A stretch of 64,000 bases of DNA from Polytrichum commune (lineage: Eukaryota; Streptophyta; Polytrichopsida; Polytrichales; Polytrichaceae), in the NCBI GenBank assembly GCA_950295325.1, contig OX485807.1:43740440-43804439 (forward strand), read 5' to 3'. The position numbers were made by a program, and so were the translations under genes. Shown one piece after another: positions 56,414 through 64,000 of the stretch; within the stretch, counting starts at the first letter, position 1, and each line of letters opens with the position of its first letter. The notes beneath the pieces are model-generated. The model made no database searches and had not been told where the DNA came from. It saw only the letters and a program-made list of their open reading frames with translations.

Positions 56414-56849
56414 AAGTTATATTTTGTAATTTTTTTTGAATTTTTTTTTATCAAATCTTACTTCATCGAAATTGCTGAAGGGGAATCCTTGGCCTTTAAT
56501 TGGGAAAGGTTAGGCCAGGTTCAAATCCTGCCAGTGATGATCTTGATTTTTTTACTGCAATTGATTTTGAATTTTTTACAACAGTTAATTCAAAATTGTG
56601 TATGCTAGTTTTTTAGCTGATTGGTTTGGAAACATTAAGGAAATATAACTGAAATGATTTTTTTTCAAAGGTTATGAACTGGATGGTTTACATAAATTGC
56701 AGTTACAACCGAATGACCATCAAAAATTACCGAATGCATGTTGACAAACCAGGAAAATTACCTACTTTGCCTAGAATCTTCCCGAACTGTGCCGTGACCA
56801 TTATACTTCAAGCACTCTCATTCATGGAAAAAGCGGAGCTGGTCCAAGT

Positions 56850-57270
56850 TTGCTTCACACTACGCTTGAGGGACCAATGGAGTATGTGAATGCAACATGG
56901 ATGTAGAGTGTTCATGGATTCCCACATGACAGAAATGGATCGTGTTTCATGGTCACTTGGACGATTTTCCAAAAACCACCTCTTGGAAGTAGGCCTAACA
57001 CAAAATCGGAAGACCATGGCACTCTAAACACTCACAACCGTTGATTTATTCTATTTTATCATGTTTGAGGACATGCATGAACATAAATTCATTAAAATAG
57101 CATTTGATTGAGGGCCCGGTCACATATGGGTTCACACTACACTTGAGGGTCTGTGACCACACTACATGATTTTGGAGGTGTGTTGGGACCAGCCTTTGGG
57201 CACTTTCTTTTGGGCTCTTACAATTTCATGGTCACGGCTCTTGGCTCGTGTGTGAAGTGCCCATAAGCGA
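56850..57270. mobile_element. Family-D MITE-like element (copy 2)
   Basis: Shares 'taacacaaaatcggaagaccatgg', 'ttcacactacacttgagg' and 'caatttcatggtcacgg' with 22224-22735. It ends 'gtgtgaagtgcccaTAA', the inverse of the TTA-tgggcactttacac start of the first copy. The left boundary is unclear. Confidence 0.6.
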
Positions 57271-58199
57271 CAAGCGAGTCACCAGGTGGCAGCCAACAAG
57301 GCACTCACGACCATGGCTGAGCCACCTGGGATGGGATTACATATTAAGGAACGGGCGTTGGGAGCGTCCCTAGGGGATGTAAATAGAATCAGCAAGGCGA
57401 GCCAGTTAGGGAAAGCCACGTGGATTCCGTTTACATCCCGTAATCGCGCGACCGGCGTCCGTTACCTGACGTGATTGGAAGTTGCGAATATTCATCCAAC
57501 TCGTCATGGTTTTCATCCGGTTTCATCCTCCGTGCCAGTTGAATCTCAGGAGGATTATTACGGAACGTAAGGAGCGCAAGAGATGCGCGTAATGTTGAGC
57601 AACCTATAGCTACGTGGCATATCCGTGGCCGTCCGATGTGATTTCCCCCGTGGGTTGAGATTCCTCCGCTTTCCACGACCGCGCCCTCCGTCGGAGCGCG
57701 CACAAACACAACGGGGATGCTGGGAATTCGCTCTGCCCAAGCAAATCCTTCATCCGACCACTTCTTCACTTCTTCTTCACTCCTACCTCCTCCCCATTTG
57801 CGTCGAAACCTCGTTGCATTCTCCCGCACCGCTGCATATTGTTAAACTACTATTTCCTAATAATCGTCTGCAATTCCTCCTGTCGCCAAACGGTAGCCTA
57901 AAGGCTTGGATTATCTCCCACTACATATTTTCGCAAATTTTTGAGCGACGGATTCTGTTTGGTGCTTCGATTGCCGTAGGTTTTAAAGTTTCCCACGTTT
58001 GTAATCTCGTTTCTGTGAGATTTTCAAGTAGGTAGCTAGTTGTTTGGTGTGTGAGAGGTGAGCAACAAAATGACAATTGCGGAATTTGACGCACGGTTAT
58101 TATGTCGATCTTTGTGAGAGCTCCCGGGGTGTATTTCGACGACACAGGGTTTAGTTGCTGACTGGCCGAGTTATAATCATCGCTGCGCTATAATCGGTG
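57271..58199 (+). promoter_or_regulatory. Upstream region of the PH1-type gene
   Basis: GC rises after about 57270. The stretch holds probable promoter and 5' leader of the gene starting at 58200. The overlapping open frames on both strands between 57430 and 58035 have no recognised family and are not credited as genes. Confidence 0.4.
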
Positions 58200-61100
58200 A
58201 TGGAGAGTCTCACAAGCTATTTTACAGGGAGGAGTAGCGATGCGGAGACCAAGGTGATAATGAGCCTCACTTCAATTAAGTTATTATCTATTTGAGTTTT
58301 ACAGCTATTGTTATTCGTTTCTCAATCAAGGTTCTATCCGGGGAGCGCGTGAGAGAGGAAGAGAAAGTGTATATGTTGTACTTTATTAGGGTTTCTCATG
58401 AGGAGACATATAAGTTGGACTACGTAGAGCTTGTAGTATGCTCTGCCATGTGGAAATGTTATCTCTCGATTGATAAGAAGGAGACTGCTCTCAGTTTTGT
58501 CCTAAGTGGTCTTATGGCAGCTTAAAATGAAGGAATATTGTTCTTATAGTGAGCTTTTTTGTATTAGTAAACAATAGATCATAAAGTCTACCTAACATCA
58601 ATCAAGTTGATATCTACTTGAGGTTTGCAGCTATTGTTATTCATTTATCCATTAAGGCTCTATCCGGGAAGTGTGCGTGAGAGGAAGAGCAATTGTCTAT
58701 GGTGTACTTCTTTAGGGTTTCTCAAGGATCGTTTACACTAGTGGTGGTTGTGGTTGTGGGCGTGGTTCACTTTCTTTGGTTCTATTTCTGTGGTATGGCT
58801 TGCGAGGTGGGAATGGTATCTCTTGATTGATGAGGAGAACATGGCTCTCAAATTAATTTTATTCGCCTTATGGCATCTAAAAGTAAGATTTTTTTCTTTT
58901 TTTAATCAGGAAATAACAGATCATAAATTTTTACTTGGACTCATACACCTGAAAAGGACGCACTTAACAATCATACCCCTCTCACCTCCTCTTAGCTTTA
59001 AGCTGGTGGGCCAACTGCAAGCAATAGGTTTTGTTGCTGTGGAGTCAGTACGGTTTCCTGGTTTTAGTCAGCTGAGATATTGGTTTAATGCAAAACAATT
59101 TGATTCACATTGATGGGTTCGTCATGTTGCTCAAAGGCACAGGACGGTATCAGTACCATAGTTTAAAGTCATCTGCTTTACTGTTCAATGACAGCCAGGA
59201 TAATAACTTGTCTGTCTTCTCTGGTTTGCTATATGGCTAGGTGGCGGAATCAAAGATTTAGTGGCAATTTACTTCTTTTTTTTGTTTTTTATGTGCATAA
59301 CCTGTTGTAAATTGTCTCTGGTAATTTATATTTATGCAGTAGAATTATCTACATTCTAAATCTACATTCGAAATCATGACTTGGAGTGGTTCCTGGGACG
59401 AATTGCTGCCTATATCTATTTCGCTCTGATGTGTCAAGAGGACTTTTCTTGAGATACCAGGATGAAATCACTTTGGACAGCAACTTGTGCCAAGTAAAAG
59501 CTGAAATGAATTCTCTCCATAAATTTGTACTCCTGAACTAGAGGTCCCAGCAGGCCTAGAGTAGGACAAGAAGGATCTCATCCCCTCATATGTACTACTA
59601 AAGGGAGGATGGAGAGAAGAGCTCGCCCATCAAGAAAGGGACACTTTGGCAGTTACTTTGTGCCCTGTTGTCTGATGTGAGAAGGTGTGGTAAGTCAAAC
59701 TTAGGCATTCATCAGTGGTGTTATGGTTGTTAACATCTGCTTTGGGCATTGACAGATCGAATTTTGGAATAATCCAGAGCGGTCAGGGTGGCTTATGAAA
59801 CAGGGTAATATTTATACACCTTGAATTTGTTGCTCTTTCTGTTTTCTTTCCTCCCTCTGATCTCAAGCACCCAATTTGTACACAAATACTCTTTGTTTCT
59901 TACTTGGGGAATAATTAGTATTGCAAATTTCATCTAAACTTGTAACTCTTGTCTTTATGTGATGCAGGGGAGTATATAAAGACATGGCGGAGGAGATGGT
60001 TTGTGTTAAAGCAAGGCCGCATTTTCTGGTTCAAGGATAATCAGCTTTCTCCTGTAATTACCAGTCCACCTCCTTGATAACAGTTCTTCTTGTGTCCCAC
60101 CAAGCAGAAGAATTTAGTCACACAGGGTTCTTTTTGAGCTATCTTTGATTCTGGTTGGTTGAATTCATGCAGCACTCAAAGTCAAGAGGGATAATTCCAG
60201 TGAGCAGCTGCCTGACTGTGAAGGGTGCAGAAGATGTCCTGAACAAGCAGTTTGCGTTTGAGCTTTCAACAAACAGGGACACCATGTATTTTATTGCGGA
60301 TACAGACAAGGTTTGTTCTAATTCGAAGTCCCCATTCTCTTATCTAAGTGCTCTGTTGGAGTTGATCCAGAACGCTGGCTCTAAGCACAAGACAAAGCTG
60401 TACCTCTTATTGACATGGTCTATCAAGAATGTCCTTTCTTGGTGTGGGTTGTATCAATCAGGAAGATTTACCAACCAAAAAGTTCGTAACGTGTTGTAGC
60501 ACTTCCTCTAATTCTCCTTTTGTCCTCCTTTCTCTGCTTAGTGTTCATACTTGTGTGGTCATTGAGATGTGCTTCTTATCTTTTTTCTCAATGTGTACAA
60601 GTATTTTCTTTCTTTTTGTCTCAAACAGTTAGCAGAAATGACCTGAAGTTTCCTACTGTGCTTTTATATGTTTCCTGGTTGTGTTGTACATACTACAATT
60701 CTAGAGCAGAAAAGTTTTGTCGGGGAATAGTGACTGCTGTGCATGCTTGAATAGTTGAGAGCTAATTATGGAACCACCTTGTTCTTGGTGAAAGGTCAGG
60801 TGCCTACATGACCCTGTATTTCACTTACACAGCATTTATCCCAGGATCCCGGTTTGTTTTACAAGGTGTTATTGTGTCTAAAAGCTGATTGTTTTTGATG
60901 GTTTGTGGCACTCTACTCTTTCCTGTTCTAGTTCCAGGTCTTTGACCTTAGAATACTATCTCTTTGTTTCTTTTTGGTCATCTGACATATATCTGGGTTT
61001 CTTCATCAGTGGGGTCAACGTCAAGTCTTAAATGTGCTAGGTCTCTTTTCTTAGACTGTAGATTTCAGACTTAGCAGTGAATAACTGGGCAAAAAACTAA

Positions 61101-61481
61101 ATTTTAGCAGTCAAAGAGGATCTATTTCATTTAAATAACATATGGTTTGCAGGCAACTGGAAATCTTTGTCAACCAAAGTACAGTGATATTATCAAACCT
61201 GATGGAGGCATACATTCTGATATTACTGACTATATGTGGTATTAAACGACCTGGGGTAATGAAAATGTCATTGAGACCAACCTGGAGAGATACGTGGGCT
61301 AATTATCATCAGGACTCAAGTGTCTCACTTTATCCACAGCTAAGAAAGCATAAACTCATTGTTTACATTTGTACAGGAAAAGGAGGACTGGATCAACTCA
61401 ATTGGACGTTCTATTGTACGTCATTCCAAGTCCGTCACAGATGATGAGGTCTTGGATTATGACAGCAGGCGTGCTTCATAG
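58200..61481 (+). CDS. PH1-type single pleckstrin-homology-domain protein
   Basis: Five exons: 58200-58253, 59756-59804, 59968-60053, 60173-60310, 61377-61481. Phases close for a 143-residue protein; Arabidopsis PH1 has 145. Starts MESLTSYFTGRSSDAETK, followed by IEFWNNPERSGWLMKQG, which opens the PH domain (about residues 27-130). Then YIKTWRRRWFVLKQGRIFWF forms strands 2-4 with the basic phosphoinositide-binding loop. Then come CLTVKGAEDVLNKQFAFEL, TMYFIADTDKEKEDWINSIGRSIV (the conserved Trp of the C-terminal helix is present) and the tail SVTDDEVLDYDSRRAS. Known relatives bind phosphatidylinositol 3-phosphate; Arabidopsis PH1 acts at late endosomes and affects sorting of the metal transporter NRAMP1. 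No key residue appears lost. Intron 1 (1502 bp) contains a local duplication. Confidence 0.95.
58277..58900 (+). repeat. ~325-bp tandem duplication in intron 1 of the PH1-type gene
   Basis: The block 'cagctattgttattc' followed by 'ctatccgggga' and 'gtgagagaggaagag' at 58303-58365 recurs at 58628-58690. Later landmarks 'ttatctctcgattgat' / 'gtatctcttgattgat' and 'cttatggca' / 'cttatggca' keep the same spacing. Copies are about 75-80% alike by eye. Confidence 0.75.
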
Positions 61482-62225
61482 AAGCAAAGCATCACTTCTG
61501 ACATATATCACTAGGGAAATCAGTTGAGTGCACAATATCAAAGATGTCTTGCACAGAACAAGCTCTGGGTATGGAACAAATTGAACCCCTTATGTATGAA
61601 GGGCTTGACGTAGTGAACTTTGAGCTCTTGGGAGATATGAGTGTAGGGAGAGAAGACTTATCTTTGTATACTGGAGGAGTGCTGGCAACCCGCCAGTGTG
61701 TTATAGTGGGCTGGCCATTGTTCATCAAGTGAAAGTCTTCTCCCTTTTGAGATCCAGTGATGTGACTGGAGGATGATCACCTTCAGGTAATCTTTACAGA
61801 TATGGACATAGACAATGTTGAAGCCTGAAACGGAGGGAAAGCTGCGACCTAGTGGGGTTTGTAGATATTGTACCCAGAAGGTTACCCCTTGGTTATCTTA
61901 ATGATATCTCCAGTGCTATAGTCACACAGGAGGAAGTAGTGTTGCTTTTGAAGAATAATTTATACTGAACGCTGTACTCAAGTCTGCCACTTTGAATGGA
62001 GGTTCCAACATAGCTGATCAAAGCATTGATGTATATGTTTGTCAAATGAATGCAACTTGCTGTGTCCTTGGAAAAGGATGCTACAATCATTGAGCTGGAT
62101 ATCTTTGCTGGAATTTTGCTGCTGTTTCTTGTTCAAAAGAAACTGCATTTGCTATCAACTTCTGGGGTTATTTTATTTGTCAACTTCTGGGGTTGTAAGG
62201 ATTATGTAGACCTATTTCATGACAA
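61482..62225 (+). other. Probable 3' UTR and flank of the PH1-type gene
   Basis: Only short frames follow the stop codon at 61479-61481. No second gene is seen. Confidence 0.4.
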
Positions 62226-62405
62226 ACCAATGAATGCTTGAAAGCCCATTGGCTTGGCCCACAAACTGGGCTCAATTAAAATATCAAGCTCTCAAGTTGC
62301 AAAGGTCAAGTTGGACTTCAAGGAAGCAACTGTGAGGAAGAGTACGTCTTCTTGCCGCTAATGAGAAGGTTCCTTTCTTCAAGCTCTCAACCTTTCCAGC
62401 ATAAA
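62226..62405. repeat. Dispersed repeat family E, copy 2
   Basis: Matches part of 8371-8655: 'gaatgcttgaaagcccattggc', then 'caagctctcaa', 'tgagaaggttcctttctt' and 'gctctcaacctttccagc'. Noncoding. Confidence 0.65.
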
Positions 62406-64000
62406 GGGGGCTATGTTTGAAAGGTATTTTCAATTCTGGGTTGTACACTTAGGATTGCTCACGTGTGTGATCTTCAGAGTTTGACTTTGCTGCATAGGTA
62501 TTTATGGTAGGCGTATGCAAAACCAACACTCAACCTAAAGCTAACATTGTGTACAAGTGTCATACATTTGATGCCCCTGACAATTACTGTGGTTTTTAAT
62601 GTTGTCTTTAGGTTGAGTGTTTGTTATAGGTATGTGTACCTTACACGGATATTGAAGCATGCAGTACTTAACAAAGCACACACTATCATTGGCGAGAGGG
62701 AATAATTGTATCCATCAAAGTTTCTCAGTTAGGAAGGCAGTTGGGAAGTCAGATCTGAGATGAACAATATTTGTTGCATAACCCATCAAGTTGCTCTATT
62801 GTTCTTCTATTCAAAAGTGGTTTAATGCAAAATTTTATATTAAAACCACATAGTTTTTTTTCACTTTAAAAGCTCTACTTCAAGTGAAAAACATAATACT
62901 CATTTAATCAATTGACTCTAACGGTACCTACACTGGGATGGAGGTGATGATTCTCTCACACAACATGCTCTCCTGTGCGACCTTTCATTGAGTCAGTTCT
63001 CGATAAATATTGTAAGCTAGGCAGCTATGGGTTGTTGGTTCACTACCATCAAGGGAAGTTGTGGAAAGATGTGCGAAACATATAGGCAGTTTGTTTTGTC
63101 GACAACAACATTTCCAAATAAAATCACTTGTATACATTTCTTTTGGTTTGGATTAACATGTCTTTTATTAGTCAGTCATTAAATAGTGGGCCCTTAGATG
63201 AAACTATTGTAAATAGTTTATTAAACACACACACAAACAAAGCCTAGGCACATATACATCATCTTAGATAGTACCTTAGGAAGCAACCCAATATAAATAT
63301 TGGAAAGATATTATTTAGGAATTAGATAATTCATCTTCCTCGATGTCTCGCAAACTACAATTTGCTTCTTGGCCATTGACAACATATACAACGACAAACG
63401 CAAACATGTTCAACGAAGTTCAAGAAGATATGACACAAAAAATTGATTACAAAGATCCCTTACGTGCATTAATATATACCATGTATGGATGGGTTGAACA
63501 CTCACAATTATTCAGTTAAATAGAAACCAATCCCATTATGGTCAGTTTCAAATTCGGTATTGGAGTGCAATGGAAATAAAGAAAATATCATACCTCAAAC
63601 ATTACAGAGGAGCTTGGGATGGTAGGTGGGAGTGAGATCTAGCTTTCACAACAATAATATGGATAGAATGTAGCTTTGCGCTTTATTCCAACATGGCTAT
63701 AAAATACACAAACAACATTTATGTTGTGCAAATAGGAAAATCGGAGAAGAAACACGCCCAATGAAATTTATAACTGGCGAACTCCTCCAATCAACCAACA
63801 TAGGAAAAACATCGGGAGCACTCCCGATGGTTTTCCATATGAAGTGTAATGTTGAACTTCATAGAGCCATTTGGGATTACATTTTCTTGTAAGTTGCATA
63901 AATCTTATGGCTTACTAATACATGGTAATCATTTGATGATTATAAACTTGTACTTTAAGATATTAATATTATTTTTTTTGTCTTAATGAGCAATGTTGTG
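62406..64000. other. Window end; no gene recognised
   Basis: AT-rich, short frames only. Around 62525-62625 a pair 'accaacactcaacctaaagct' / 'tttaggttgagtgtttg' forms an inverted repeat of about 100 bp overall. Confidence 0.4.

Overview
This window is nuclear DNA from a land plant. It has split genes with GT-AG introns, AT-rich introns and intergenic DNA, microsatellites, and many small non-autonomous transposons with intact target-site duplications. Five protein genes can be supported, about one per 12 kb. Four were rebuilt exon by exon with every splice phase closing. The species cannot be named. A KirBac/Kir-type channel gene, a family not known from flowering plants to my knowledge, hints at a non-flowering lineage (bryophyte, lycophyte, fern or gymnosperm). 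That is inference.

Layout. 1-6.2 kb: gene-free DNA with (CA)(TA) and (GA) microsatellites and a ~240-bp tandem array that stops at a GC-rich island. 7.4-13.0 kb (+): a 10-exon gene for an inward-rectifier-type (Kir/KirBac) channel protein whose selectivity filter reads TTFGG instead of T-V/I-G-Y/F-G; this is the most unusual gene here. 17.8-23.1 kb (+): a 9-exon organellar RsmE-type 16S rRNA m3U methyltransferase gene. 23-33 kb: repeat-rich, with PIF/Harbinger-like and hAT-like MITEs and a clean 974-bp solo LTR. 33.2-34.5 kb (-): an intronless extensin-like cell-wall protein gene made of SPPPP decapeptides, with a 268-bp dimeric tandem array directly upstream that carries a Stowaway-like MITE. 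40.4-47.7 kb (-): a 14-exon multi-pass membrane RING-finger protein gene (TMEM185/Fragile-X-F-associated type) whose introns hold three copies of one foldback MITE. 50.9-57.3 kb: a second, truncated LTR copy, further MITEs and a decayed hAT-superfamily transposase pseudogene. 58.2-61.5 kb (+): a 5-exon PH1-type single pleckstrin-homology-domain protein gene.

The genes do not form a pathway; they are independently transcribed neighbours acting in the plastid (RsmE), membranes (Kir-like, RING), cell wall (extensin-like) and endosomal phosphoinositide signalling (PH1). The rest is mostly mobile DNA. Several element families recur in both introns and intergenic DNA, and the evidence for each family is comparison between copies inside the window. 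No CRISPR array, operon, rRNA gene or convincing tRNA gene was found.
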